Positions 8,634-17,196 of a stretch of DNA of 64,000 bases are shown here, piece by piece; within the stretch, counting starts at the first letter, position 1; every line of letters starts with the position of its first letter. The stretch comes from Paenibacillus baekrokdamisoli (GTDB lineage Bacteria > Bacillota > Bacilli > Paenibacillales > Paenibacillaceae): assembly GCF_003945345.1 (NCBI RefSeq), contig NZ_AP019308.1, positions 3,782,001 through 3,846,000 on the forward strand, given 5' to 3'. Position numbers and translations under genes: made by a program. The notes beneath the pieces were generated by a model. That model saw nothing but the letters and a program-made list of their open reading frames with translations. It was not told the origin of the DNA and made no database searches.

Positions 8634-10344
8634 AGCGCGTGTACTGCGCTAAAGCGCCGCGGTGATTAAACACCGGTGCAGCCCATTGCGCTTTTCTTTC
8701 TTGCAGAATGCTCTCGATTTCTTCACTTGATTTGGAACCGTCAACCGTACCAACAATTGCAATGCTGCGATTAGGAATATCTATGCAAACGAGATCACCG
8801 GTTGCAATGAAGGCAATCGGGCCGCCATCCAACGCCTCTGGACATACATACCCGACACATGGCCCTCGTGTAGCTCCAGAGAATCGTCCATCCGTTACAA
8901 GCGCTGTTGTTTTGGAAAGAACAGGATCAGAAGCAATCAATTCAGAAATGAAGAACATTTCAGGCATTCCGACTGCTTTGGGACCCTGATAACGGATCAC
9001 AATTATATCCCCAGGAACAATAATTTTACGAACCAGTGCATCAACAGCATCCTCTTCGTTTTCAAAAACCTGTGCTTTTCCCGTGTGTACCTGCATTTCT
9101 TCAACCACTGCGAATTTTTTAATCGTTGACCCGTCAGGAGCAAGATTACCCTTTAATACGGCAAGCGCGCCTTCTGGTTTTAGCGGTTTTTTAATGGAAT
9201 AGACCAGATCCCGTTTATTTAATTTATAATTGGCTAGAAACATTTCCGCAAAACGCGGCATTTCATTCGCTTTGAAATCCTGAAGGTTTTCACCTAAAGT
9301 TTTTCCCGTAACCGTAAGCACATCTAAATTTAAATGTTCCCTCAGCTCTTCCATTACAAATGGAACCCCACCTGCATACCAGAACAGCTCAGTAGGATAA
9401 TGGCCAGCTGTCTTCGTATCCACAAGAACAGGAATTTCCCGATGAATACGATCAAATTCTTCTGCCGTGAGCGTAATCCCGACCTCCCTAGCAATAGCAA
9501 TCAGATGCATAACTGCATTCAGCGAACCGCCGATAGCGGAATGAATCATAATGGCATTCTCAAACGCCGCTTTAGTAAGAATACGCGATGGGGTTATGTT
9601 CTTTTCCGTTAAGTACATGATTTGTTGTCCAACTGATCTGGCTGCTTTGCGAATTTCCGCATTCGTTGCTGGAATTAGTGCTGTCCATGGAAGGGCTAAA
9701 CCAAGAGCTTCGGACATTACCTGCATGGTTGCCGCCGTTCCCATATATTGGCAGGCACCGCAAGTAGGGCAGCAAGCACGCTGGAATGCCAGAAACTCCT
9801 CTTTCGTCATTTTATTCTCCTTGACCTCGACGCTCATATGCCAAAGTTCTTCATTGGATCGCATACAAGGTCCCGCTCCCATTGCTCCACCAGGGAGATG
9901 AATGGCAGGAATGTCCAAGCGGGCAATGGCCATTAAATGTGCCGGAACCGCTTTGTCACCCGCAGAAGTTAACACCATAGCATCAAAAGGGGTTGCCAAC
10001 GCATGTATTTCGACCATGGAGGCAATCAAATCTCTAGATGCTAAGGAATAATGCATGCCGTTATGTGCTTGGGCAACGCCGTCGCAAATATCCGTTGCCG
10101 TGTAAATTGCCGGCTTGCCGCCTCTTTGCAAAACTCCCTTTTCCATTTCGTCGACCAATTCACCTAGATGATAGGAGCTGGGATGGCTCGATCCTTGTGT
10201 ACTCTCCACAAGCACCTGAACCTTATCTAAATCCTCAACGGTCCAATCCATCGACATCCTTAGTGCATCACCTTCAAAGCTGATTTTCCGAACATTTTGA
10301 CTTTTTAATTCCATAGCATCCACCTTCTCATTCAGAGTTGACAT
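8596..10344 (-). CDS. IlvD/Edd-family sugar-acid dehydratase
   Basis: Cytoplasmic dehydratase of 582 residues in the dihydroxy-acid/phosphogluconate dehydratase family, expected to turn an aldonate into a 2-keto-3-deoxy acid. The first Fe-S cysteine is Cys87 in DICDG, and the third motif is the cysteine-rich CCPTCGAC (191-198) before QYMGTAATM. The second motif, normally GGCDK, reads SAGDK here, so one cluster cysteine is replaced by glycine. The C-terminal TDGRFSGATRGPCVGY motif is intact. I choose the ATG at 10344: it follows AAAGGAAATTGAT and sits one base after the MlrC stop (TGATATG). An open frame extends 11 codons further back, overlapping MlrC. Neighbours (GntR/FCD, SDR) fit sugar-acid catabolism. 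Substrate unknown. Confidence 0.88.
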   Translation of the reverse strand: MSTLNEKVDAMELKSQNVRKISFEGDALRMSMDWTVEDLDKVQVLVESTQGSSHPSSYHLGELVDEMEKGVLQRGGKPAIYTATDICDGVAQAHNGMHYSLASRDLIASMVEIHALATPFDAMVLTSAGDKAVPAHLMAIARLDIPAIHLPGGAMGAGPCMRSNEELWHMSVEVKENKMTKEEFLAFQRACCPTCGACQYMGTAATMQVMSEALGLALPWTALIPATNAEIRKAARSVGQQIMYLTEKNITPSRILTKAAFENAIMIHSAIGGSLNAVMHLIAIAREVGITLTAEEFDRIHREIPVLVDTKTAGHYPTELFWYAGGVPFVMEELREHLNLDVLTVTGKTLGENLQDFKANEMPRFAEMFLANYKLNKRDLVYSIKKPLKPEGALAVLKGNLAPDGSTIKKFAVVEEMQVHTGKAQVFENEEDAVDALVRKIIVPGDIIVIRYQGPKAVGMPEMFFISELIASDPVLSKTTALVTDGRFSGATRGPCVGYVCPEALDGGPIAFIATGDLVCIDIPNRSIAIVGTVDGSKSSEEIESILQERKAQWAAPVFNHRGALAQYTRSARPALEGGSTS

Positions 10345-10345
10345 A

Positions 10346-11833
10346 TCAATTTCCTTTCCAGTTAAAGTCATCATCATATGGATAGAAGGGACGGGATATT
10401 TTATCGAAATGCAAGGTCTTCAGGTTTGCCGTGCTCACACCCGGAGTATCTAATATATAAATGTGTTTCGATACTTTCTCATACTCTGCACGGAACTGAT
10501 TGGCAGACTTCACTAGAACCAGATCAGCATCAAGCGGCTCCAATCCAACTGATCGGTACATCGCTGGATCGCCTGTGAATACTGGATTTTCCGAGATTAG
10601 CAGCGAAATCTTATCTATCTGCAGGACAACACTGCGCCCCATATGCCCGAGAGTATCCGCCGCAAATCCTCCCTTAAACGTAAAGATGCCGTCACTGATT
10701 TTCTTCACGATACCTTTAACCGTTATTGGCTGGCCTTGATTAACATTCAATGTATAGCCAATCTTTAATTCAACCGTACTGCCTACGCCCATTTGTATAG
10801 CCTCTGCTACGGCAGGAGCATCGACTACACTAAGCAGACAATGAAGCTGCTTTTGGACATTAGCCTTCAAAAGCTCGGCAAGCACATAATTGCTATCCCC
10901 TGTTGCCCCAGCTCCGGGGCTGTCCGCAGAATCCGAAAAAACAATTGGACTTAGGCTCCTATCTTCTAGTGCCATAGCAATCACTTCGGCTGTTTCGTAT
11001 AATTTAATATCAAATTCATGCCGCATTGCCCATGCAAAATCGCATAACCGCTCTACTTCAATGCGCCCCTCCTCAGGATTCTCACAAACTACAACAACGC
11101 CAAAGCCCAATTCATCGACATCAAGCCATGGCTGTACTGGGAACAAGGAAGTAACGATAGAGCGACCTGCTTGCTCGCCTTTTTGTGCCTCCATGAATAA
11201 ATCAGCCATCGGTCCATGGGTATTCTGCATATTCTCAGCGGGAAGAATCATCGGAATTTTCTTAAAGACAAGATGGGTTTTTACTTTCTTATGAATAATC
11301 GAAAAGAGCAAACTAGCTGCATGATAACCCGTTTCAAAAAAATCAATATGCGGGTACGTTTTGTACCCAATAACTCCATCTATATTCGAGATCATTTGCT
11401 TAGTCAGGTTCGCATGATTGTCTAGTGTTATTACAATTGGGATATCCTTGCCTACCTCAAGTCGGACTGCCTCCAGCATATCTCCCTCTACATCATCGCA
11501 ATCCTCACCAGCCATCGAACCATGAAAAGCTAACAGAATTCCATCGCATTTACCTGCTTTTTTAATTTGATTCAACAAAGTCGTCTTCAACTGCAGCCTG
11601 GAATGGTTCTCAATTTTCCCCCAGGATACTGCATTGGCATACATAGTGGGTACGATCTCTACAGCTTGCTCCTTGCAAGCCTGGATAAATCCGCTAATCT
11701 CATTCTGGCTCTCACTTAAACTCAAAACATCATGATCTACCACATAATTGTGACTATAAAAATGACTTATATTGCTTTTAAGCGGACTAAAAGTATTGCT
11801 TTCCTGCATAATTCCACCAATTATAATTCTCAT
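10346..11833 (-). CDS. M81-family (MlrC-like) protein
   Basis: Protein of 495 residues matching the MlrC/M81 family, named for microcystin-degradation protein C but found in many sugar and amidohydrolase operons. The family-typical start GGIMQESNTFSP is at residues 6-17, the metal-site motif DNHANLT lies near residue 140, and the C-terminal domain has SDSADSPGAGATGDSN. No signal peptide, so cytoplasmic. Ribosome site TGGAGGAAC precedes ATG. It ends one base before the dehydratase start, so the two are translated together. Its role in this pathway is not known; hydrolysis of a small amide, lactone or ester is a guess. Confidence 0.82.
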   Translation of the reverse strand: MRIIIGGIMQESNTFSPLKSNISHFYSHNYVVDHDVLSLSESQNEISGFIQACKEQAVEIVPTMYANAVSWGKIENHSRLQLKTTLLNQIKKAGKCDGILLAFHGSMAGEDCDDVEGDMLEAVRLEVGKDIPIVITLDNHANLTKQMISNIDGVIGYKTYPHIDFFETGYHAASLLFSIIHKKVKTHLVFKKIPMILPAENMQNTHGPMADLFMEAQKGEQAGRSIVTSLFPVQPWLDVDELGFGVVVVCENPEEGRIEVERLCDFAWAMRHEFDIKLYETAEVIAMALEDRSLSPIVFSDSADSPGAGATGDSNYVLAELLKANVQKQLHCLLSVVDAPAVAEAIQMGVGSTVELKIGYTLNVNQGQPITVKGIVKKISDGIFTFKGGFAADTLGHMGRSVVLQIDKISLLISENPVFTGDPAMYRSVGLEPLDADLVLVKSANQFRAEYEKVSKHIYILDTPGVSTANLKTLHFDKISRPFYPYDDDFNWKGN

Positions 11834-11874
11834 AAATGTTCCTCCACTAAAACAATTTTATCTTTATCCTACTC

Positions 11875-13350
11875 TTACTGCCTCTCTTCTCTTTTGGTAC
11901 GAAATGGACCCGCCGGAAGACCGAAGCTATTAACCAAATTTGCTTCTGTGTAATTGGCCCAGCCGTAGCGGACAGCCAGAGGATTCACTATTTGGTCACT
12001 CCAAACCTCCACAGTAGCTCCTTCGATAACAGCTTGGGCGGAAACATATTCGTTCGTTTCATCTGCAATTTCGAAGCCAATTAGTTGATTACCTCTAGCT
12101 TCAAGCCCATTGCCGGTATGATCAAAGTGCAGGATTATCTTGTTATGATCTATAAGATAGTCTTTGTAAACCGGGCCCGAGCTTTCCACCGGCTGCTCGT
12201 AAACACGCTCAAGTGCTAAAAGCGCCAACCGCTCGCCAACTGGCTTTTTGTTCGTAGGATGGATATCCTCCAAATCCCCGCAATCCAAAGCCACGACCAT
12301 CCCTGTATAGGGAACCTGCTCCGTAACAATTAATTGCGATTCTCGCAGCAGCGGCCATTCCTTGCCATTTGCATTCCCCCCGTTACCAAATGCGGGCAGC
12401 TGTACAAACAAAAACGGCAGCATGGAATGATGCCAAATCGTCCGCCAATGACTAATCATTGCTGTCAGCAGCTTGTCATAAATCAAAGGTCTATGGGCAT
12501 CACTCTCACCTTGATAGAAAAGAACTCCCTTCAGAGCGAAAGGTACGACGGTAAGCAGCATGGTGCTATATAAACCAAAGGGTCTAAGGAAATAGTGCGG
12601 ATTCATGGGAGCTGCCGGAAAGTCACCTAGCTCCTTCTCTCTCAGACCTGCTGCAAATCTACGGTCATATTCGGCAATCTGCTCCTTATAATGCGCTTCT
12701 TTAGCCGCAAAAACGTCCCAATCAAAATTCTCAATTTGCTCGTTATATTCATCTGCATAAATACGCAGATCATCATCATGTGTCAAAACCTGCTCCGATA
12801 CCCAGCAGGCGATAGAAGTGCCTCCCCAATTGCAACCGATAATTCCAATGGGAATGCCCAGTTCAGTAATAATTCCCTTTGCGAAATAATAGGCAACTGC
12901 CGAAAATGCTCCAGCATGCTCTGGTGTGCAGACCTTCCATGAAGGGCTATGTACGATTCCATCCTCATAGGATACTCTTGGTACATCGTAAAAACGAAAA
13001 TCTGGAATATGGCTATCAACTATCTCAGCTTGTGCATGATCCGTTTGAGCAAGGGACCACTGCATATTCGATTGCCCACCGGCAAGCCAAACATCGCCAA
13101 TAAGTACATCTCGAAATACAATGAGCTGATTGCCCGCTTCAATAATAAGCTCATACGGGCCGCCTGCCTTTTCAGCAGGAAGATCCGCTCTCCAACAGCC
13201 GTTTGCAACAACGGCCTCTGTCTGCTTGCCATGAAACTGCAGCTTAACTACCATTCCATCAAGACCAGTTCCCCAAACGGGGATTGTCGCTTCTCTTTGC
13301 AGCACCATATGATCACTAAACACAGCATTTACACGCACTTCTGCATTCAC
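11875..13350 (-). CDS. Sialate-type O-acetylesterase (SGNH, SASA domain)
   Basis: Carbohydrate acetylesterase of 491 residues. Catalytic Ser94 lies in GDVWLAGGQSNMQW, the oxyanion region is NWGGTSIACW, and the Asp-x-x-His pair is in EDIHPTNKKP near the C-terminal third. YQGESDAH is also typical of this family. Translation begins at GTG, 7 nt after GGGGGG. No signal peptide, so it probably deacetylates imported oligosaccharides. A second paralogue-like gene lies at 52101. It follows a relic of a sugar-binding protein. Confidence 0.88.
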   Translation of the reverse strand: MNAEVRVNAVFSDHMVLQREATIPVWGTGLDGMVVKLQFHGKQTEAVVANGCWRADLPAEKAGGPYELIIEAGNQLIVFRDVLIGDVWLAGGQSNMQWSLAQTDHAQAEIVDSHIPDFRFYDVPRVSYEDGIVHSPSWKVCTPEHAGAFSAVAYYFAKGIITELGIPIGIIGCNWGGTSIACWVSEQVLTHDDDLRIYADEYNEQIENFDWDVFAAKEAHYKEQIAEYDRRFAAGLREKELGDFPAAPMNPHYFLRPFGLYSTMLLTVVPFALKGVLFYQGESDAHRPLIYDKLLTAMISHWRTIWHHSMLPFLFVQLPAFGNGGNANGKEWPLLRESQLIVTEQVPYTGMVVALDCGDLEDIHPTNKKPVGERLALLALERVYEQPVESSGPVYKDYLIDHNKIILHFDHTGNGLEARGNQLIGFEIADETNEYVSAQAVIEGATVEVWSDQIVNPLAVRYGWANYTEANLVNSFGLPAGPFRTKREERQ

Positions 13351-13401
13351 TAATTAACCCCCCAGAGTTAAGCCATTCATTTACTCTTTTGTATGACAAG
13401 A

Positions 13402-13432
13402 TTGGGATAGGTTCAAAACAAACCCATCCCAA
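13402..13432 (-). other. Intercistronic stem-loop after the binding-protein relic
   Basis: Minus-strand stem TTGGGATGGGTT / AACCTATCCCAA (12 pairs, one G-T) with a 7-nt loop and no U-run. It lies just after the relic of a solute-binding protein gene. The two intact binding-protein genes in this window also have a stem-loop at this position, so it is probably a remnant of the 3'-end stabiliser of that gene. Confidence 0.6.
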
Positions 13433-13450
13433 ATTGCTTATTTATTTTAT

Positions 13451-13755
13451 TTATTTAGTAGAAGCGTCTTTCCATGCTTTGTCCATTGTGTCTACAAATT
13501 GTTTTGTATTCTTTTGACCTGATACAGGAAGAGGGAAGAATCCAAGGCGAACATCCGGACTAATCTTTCTTATGCCGCCCAGATCCCAATCTTGAGAACG
13601 CTTCCAATCCAGATGAATCAGCTACAAAGCCCTTAGCAAGAAACCCTTTAATATCGCCAGTCCATAGCTGGTAAACATCGATTCCATCACCCGCATTTAA
13701 TATTGGAATACCGGCTCCTGGAATTCCACCTCTTTCATTAGCTGGAGCCGGTTTA
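13451..13755 (-). pseudogene. 3' relic of an ABC sugar-binding protein gene (frameshifted)
   Basis: The minus strand encodes two consecutive blocks in different frames. The first reads IPILNAGDGIDVYQLWTGD and IKGFLAKGFVADSSG; the second reads DWKRSQDWDLGGIRKISPDV, RLGFFPLPVSGQ and NTKQFVDTMDKAWKDASTK, ending in TAA at 13451-13453. The second block is a typical C-terminus of a CUT1 extracellular solute-binding protein. No start codon, lipobox or permease genes remain. The operon therefore once had its own sugar importer, now reduced to this tail. Confidence 0.78.
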
Positions 13756-13782
13756 ATTCACCATGGATAACATGGATAAGAG

Positions 13783-15690
13783 CTAAATAGTTAGGAAATC
13801 CAATGAATCACAAACCAAATTCCCTTCTAACTGTTCTAACGTAACGGCATGATAGCCTCCAGCAAGCGGCGTACTTTCATAAATGATACTGGATTCCACA
13901 TCAATGGAATGCGTTAGATCTATGGTTTGCAGCAGCTGGCCGTCTAAGTATAAGTTGAATTTGCCGAGTTCTGGACCTCTAGGACTCCAAAGCTTGAAAT
14001 CCGCACCCACGTAATTCCATTTCACAATACTTCCGGGCTCTGATGTCTTATAGCCAAACCCGAAACGAAATAAATTATTTTTCAGCAGCTTCCATTGATT
14101 GATATCAGCATCCGCAACCATACTAGCCTCGCCAGCACCAATGAGTCCTTCTGTAGCGAGGTATGGAAGCCAGCACATTTCCCCCGCTCTGTCGATTGTC
14201 ATTCTGCGAACAAAGAGGTTATTGCCCTTTTCCGCCAACAATCCAATTCTCCCCGCACGAACAGGGATTATGCCGTTCCATACCTGTTTGTTGTTGATCG
14301 TTATATTGGTTTCTGTGAGGGTGCATGAAACTTGAACAGTATCTTCACCTAATACAGCCTCGGCATAGTCACCGCTTGCCCATATTCGAGTTTCTCCGAG
14401 ATTAGTGATTTCCTTCAGCTGCCAGCGGCTATGCTCCCACTCGAGTATGATCATTTCATTCAGCATCAATGGATGTAAGGTCGCAGCAGCCGTAGTAATA
14501 TTCGGCCCGATCGGTGCACCATGTGCCCAGAACAAAGCCTTTTTCCCCTTCGCTATCACTTCTGCTTCAATAACGAATTCTTCATAATGCCTCTGTAAGA
14601 AGGTTACCGCGGAACCATTAGGTGCTGAGAGATAGAAGCCCTCTCCTTTATCCAGCTGATCCCATCTGCACTGAGCTAAATTAATCGTTCCACAATCCTC
14701 AGCAACAGCCGTTTTTGCAGGGTACATGACTTTGAAATCCCCATTGTCTATAATCCCCGCAAAAGCCTGTCCCCAAATGCCTTGGCTTTCATTTTCCGCA
14801 TCAACAGCATGCCAAACCGATCCGTATTTATAAATCTCCCAAGCCTCTGGAAGGTCAGCCTTTTCCTTCAATGCACGATAAATGACTTGGAAATTACGAT
14901 TTAAGGCAACTGAGGTGAAAGGACAATATACATAATCTTGATCTTGGAAAGCTGGGAAAAACTCCACGATGGGTGGATGAAACACTTTACTTTGTGGATA
15001 TACCAGAAATTGAGGAGGACCGTAAGGACCTTCAGGTTTATCCGCATGCAAGACGACTAGCGCCCATGTGCCTCCCCAGTTACCTGGGGTACTCATCATC
15101 GCAATGATGATCCAGTCATTCTCTCTTTTTATTAAGGAAGAAGAATAGATTCGTTTATATCGATTCAAAAGCAGCGGTTGATTCAGTTCTGCATGTAGTG
15201 GCGTGTCTGTTATTACAAATGGTCCGTCTGGCGTATCTGATCTGGCGTATCCTAAGCCTCCATTAATATTGTCTGGATCTGCCCAACCAAATATCGCATG
15301 ATACACACCATTATCATAGTTAACGCACATGTCTGCGACACCGCCAACAAAACCATCGATACTGACATATCCTTCTTTACTGCCCTCTAAGACGGTACCA
15401 ATATCCGTCCAGGTGACTCCGTTGTCAGTGGATTTGTAAGCAATACAATGCAGTCCTTTGTCGACTCCCCTTGGTGGCCAATAGCCTTTATAGTAAAGCG
15501 TCGCGTATATGTATAAATGCTGCGAAATGGGATCCTTGAATAACGTTCCGTTAACGGGCCATTCAAATGGTACGGACCCCTTATGTACAGGGTTTTGAGC
15601 ATATCTTTCAAAAGTATCAAATGATGCGTCTCCTATTATAGGATGTCGGAACCATAAGTCCTTGTTTTCAAATAATGCCAGGTTATTCAT
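13783..15690 (-). CDS. Five-bladed beta-propeller glycosidase-like protein (GH43/GH32 fold)
   Basis: Protein of 635 residues without a signal peptide. The first 330 residues carry the alternating acidic/aromatic strand pattern of five-bladed propeller glycosidases: GTLFKDPISQHLYIYATLYY, STDNGVTWTDIG, then YARSDTPDGPF and LHADKPEGPYG. The rest looks like beta-sandwich domains (about 340-480 and 510-635). I cannot assign the GH family or catalytic acids. First gene of the sugar-acid operon, divergent from the GntR regulator. Start ATG at 15690 follows GAAGGGG at a rather long 14 nt. Likely role: releasing a sugar or uronic acid from imported oligosaccharides. Confidence 0.7.
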   Translation of the reverse strand: MNNLALFENKDLWFRHPIIGDASFDTFERYAQNPVHKGSVPFEWPVNGTLFKDPISQHLYIYATLYYKGYWPPRGVDKGLHCIAYKSTDNGVTWTDIGTVLEGSKEGYVSIDGFVGGVADMCVNYDNGVYHAIFGWADPDNINGGLGYARSDTPDGPFVITDTPLHAELNQPLLLNRYKRIYSSSLIKRENDWIIIAMMSTPGNWGGTWALVVLHADKPEGPYGPPQFLVYPQSKVFHPPIVEFFPAFQDQDYVYCPFTSVALNRNFQVIYRALKEKADLPEAWEIYKYGSVWHAVDAENESQGIWGQAFAGIIDNGDFKVMYPAKTAVAEDCGTINLAQCRWDQLDKGEGFYLSAPNGSAVTFLQRHYEEFVIEAEVIAKGKKALFWAHGAPIGPNITTAAATLHPLMLNEMIILEWEHSRWQLKEITNLGETRIWASGDYAEAVLGEDTVQVSCTLTETNITINNKQVWNGIIPVRAGRIGLLAEKGNNLFVRRMTIDRAGEMCWLPYLATEGLIGAGEASMVADADINQWKLLKNNLFRFGFGYKTSEPGSIVKWNYVGADFKLWSPRGPELGKFNLYLDGQLLQTIDLTHSIDVESSIIYESTPLAGGYHAVTLEQLEGNLVCDSLDFLTI

Positions 15691-15746
15691 CGTTTTATCG
15701 CACGCCCCTTCAAGTAACTGTCCTTAGCATAAAATCAATTTGTTAG

Positions 15747-15758
15747 ATTGTCAACATT
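15747..15758. promoter_or_regulatory. Candidate GntR/FCD operator (site 1)
   Basis: ATTGTCAACATT is an imperfect palindrome of the TTGTnnACAA type used by many FCD-class GntR regulators. It lies about 57 bp upstream of the start codon of the first operon gene (minus strand). A second similar site lies at 15921. Proposed from pattern only. Confidence 0.4.
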
Positions 15759-15920
15759 CTTAATGTAAGAAAATATTGTTGCCTGTCATCAGAATATTAC
15801 TCGAATCTTTTGCATAGCTAGACCTTATCTGATTCTTCCAATCCACTCCTATCTAGTCTCATTTAGTCTATCAGTTAAGGAAAATTATTCATGCATGTAG
15901 CTTATTATATTCGTTGTAAC

Positions 15921-15932
15921 TTTGTCTACAAT
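15921..15932. promoter_or_regulatory. Candidate GntR/FCD operator (site 2)
   Basis: TTTGTCTACAAT contains the palindrome TTGT-CT-ACAA. It lies just upstream of the proposed promoter of the GntR gene and inside the divergent intergenic region, which suits autoregulation and control of the divergent operon. Confidence 0.42.
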
Positions 15933-15944
15933 CTTATTGCTGTG

Positions 15945-15974
15945 TTGTTTACTTTTTGTTATTTATCCTATACT
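15945..15974 (+). promoter_or_regulatory. Candidate promoter of the GntR gene
   Basis: TTGTTT (15945-15950), an 18-nt spacer and TATACT (15969-15974). Transcription from here would give a leader of about 340 nt that includes the structured element at 16016-16208. Confidence 0.45.
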
Positions 15975-16015
15975 ATTTAAATAAAGAGATATTATTACGG
16001 CTCTAAACTGTAATC

Positions 16016-16208
16016 AGTGCTTGCCAACACGAAACAAAAGCGAAGCGGACGGAATCGTTCTGAAGAAGCGATAGCGTTCGCCTTTGTCTCCGTATTTCTA
16101 CCCCTAAGGGATAGAATCAAGAAATAGGGAGACAACAGCGATCGTAAGAATGATCCGTCCGCGAAGCGGCCTTCTACGCACAATGCTTCGAATTTAAGCA
16201 CTTTTTTT
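16016..16208 (+). repeat. Structured element, copy 1 (covarying long hairpin) in the GntR leader
   Basis: A long imperfect hairpin. The outer arm GCGGACGGAATCGTTCT (16045-16061) pairs with AGAATGATCCGTCCGC (16147-16162). The middle arms CGTTCGCCTTTG and CAACAGCGATCG pair with internal loops. The inner arms GTCTCCGTATTTCT and AGAAATAGGGAGAC form 13 of 14 pairs around a CCCCTAAGGG tip. Outside it, AGTGCTT (16016-16022) pairs with AAGCACT (16196-16202), followed by seven Ts, which looks like a terminator. A second copy in the same orientation relative to the next gene lies at 36840-36977. It could be a leader RNA or a REP-like repeat. Confidence 0.65.
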
Positions 16209-16323
16209 AGTGTTGAGCCAGTATTATAGTCAGGTGAATCTTTTTCCACTTTAATGGATAATGGCCATAAAGTTACATCTATAGTAGAATGAAGTAAATT
16301 TTTAATTAGAGGGAGTATATTCA

Positions 16324-16989
16324 ATGACCGAATTTCGATTTGATGAACAAAAAACGACTTCTTTACGCCATAAAATTACCGATGATATCCGTAGAGCCAT
16401 ATTTCAGGGGAAAATAAAACCCGGTGATCGTATTCGCGAAGTAGACATGGCTAAGCAGATGGGAATAAGCCGCGGCCCGATTCGCGAAGCAATGCGCACG
16501 CTGGAACAAGAGGGAATTCTCAACTCTCAGCCTTACAAGGAAACGATGGTGGCGGAAATCTCCGCTGAAGAGGTGTTAGAGATATTAATTCCCATTCGTT
16601 TAACGATTGAACTATTTGCTATACGTAAAGCACTACCTAATATTGATTCTGAGAAAATTGAAAAACTGGCTGGGATTATTGCTGAAATGAAGGAGGCTAG
16701 CGCGCAGAAGAATTTATATAAAATTGTAGACTGTGACCTGCTTTTCCACGAATACTTAGTTTCTCTTTCGGACATGCCCAATTTAATAGGAACATGGTCC
16801 TCTATTTTCAACCGCATTCGTCTTCACTTTATTATGCAGGGCCAAACCTATGAAGAATTGAATATTCTGTGGAAGACACATGAAAAACTGCTGGAAACAA
16901 TTAAGGAAGGGGATTTGGCTGCAATCTCTGCCGAACTTACTAGTCATATTAAAGATTCCAATCTCGGTTTTTTGAAGACACATGTTTAA
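16324..16989 (+). CDS. GntR-family transcriptional regulator (FCD domain)
   Basis: DNA-binding regulator of 221 residues. A winged helix-turn-helix spans residues 10-70 (KPGDRIREVDMAKQMGISRG). The FCD effector domain spans about 80-215, with the metal/ligand residues Asp138, His142, His186 and His208 all present. FCD regulators usually bind sugar acids or related carboxylates, which fits control of the divergent dehydratase operon. Start ATG follows AGAGGGAG. It may repress both its own gene and the divergent operon through the TTGTnnACAA-like sites. Confidence 0.9.
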   Translation: MTEFRFDEQKTTSLRHKITDDIRRAIFQGKIKPGDRIREVDMAKQMGISRGPIREAMRTLEQEGILNSQPYKETMVAEISAEEVLEILIPIRLTIELFAIRKALPNIDSEKIEKLAGIIAEMKEASAQKNLYKIVDCDLLFHEYLVSLSDMPNLIGTWSSIFNRIRLHFIMQGQTYEELNILWKTHEKLLETIKEGDLAAISAELTSHIKDSNLGFLKTHV

Positions 16990-17085
16990 ATAAGAACTGC
17001 TGAACGAATCTCAATGGACAAATGGCAACCACTGCAACAAAATACTACAGAAGAATGTCTCCTCGGTTGCCGCTTTTCTTTTTTA

Positions 17086-17136
17086 GGAAAAAACTAAACG
17101 ACCACTCCCCGGTATAGTACCGAGAAGCAGCCGTCG
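17086..17136 (-). terminator. Intrinsic terminator after the SLH/GH140-like gene
   Basis: On the minus strand, CGAC and CTTCTCGGTA pair with TACCGGGGAG and GTCG around a short loop, followed by TTTAGTTTTTT. It lies about 60 bp after the stop of the SLH enzyme gene. On the plus strand, GGCAACC/GGTTGCC with a long loop at about 17020-17075 might serve the GntR gene, but that is weak. Confidence 0.65.
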
Positions 17137-17196
17137 CTTAAAGCCTTTTATTATTGTCTACTAGACAGGGGTATGGCCACTAACCTTGTTGATAAG

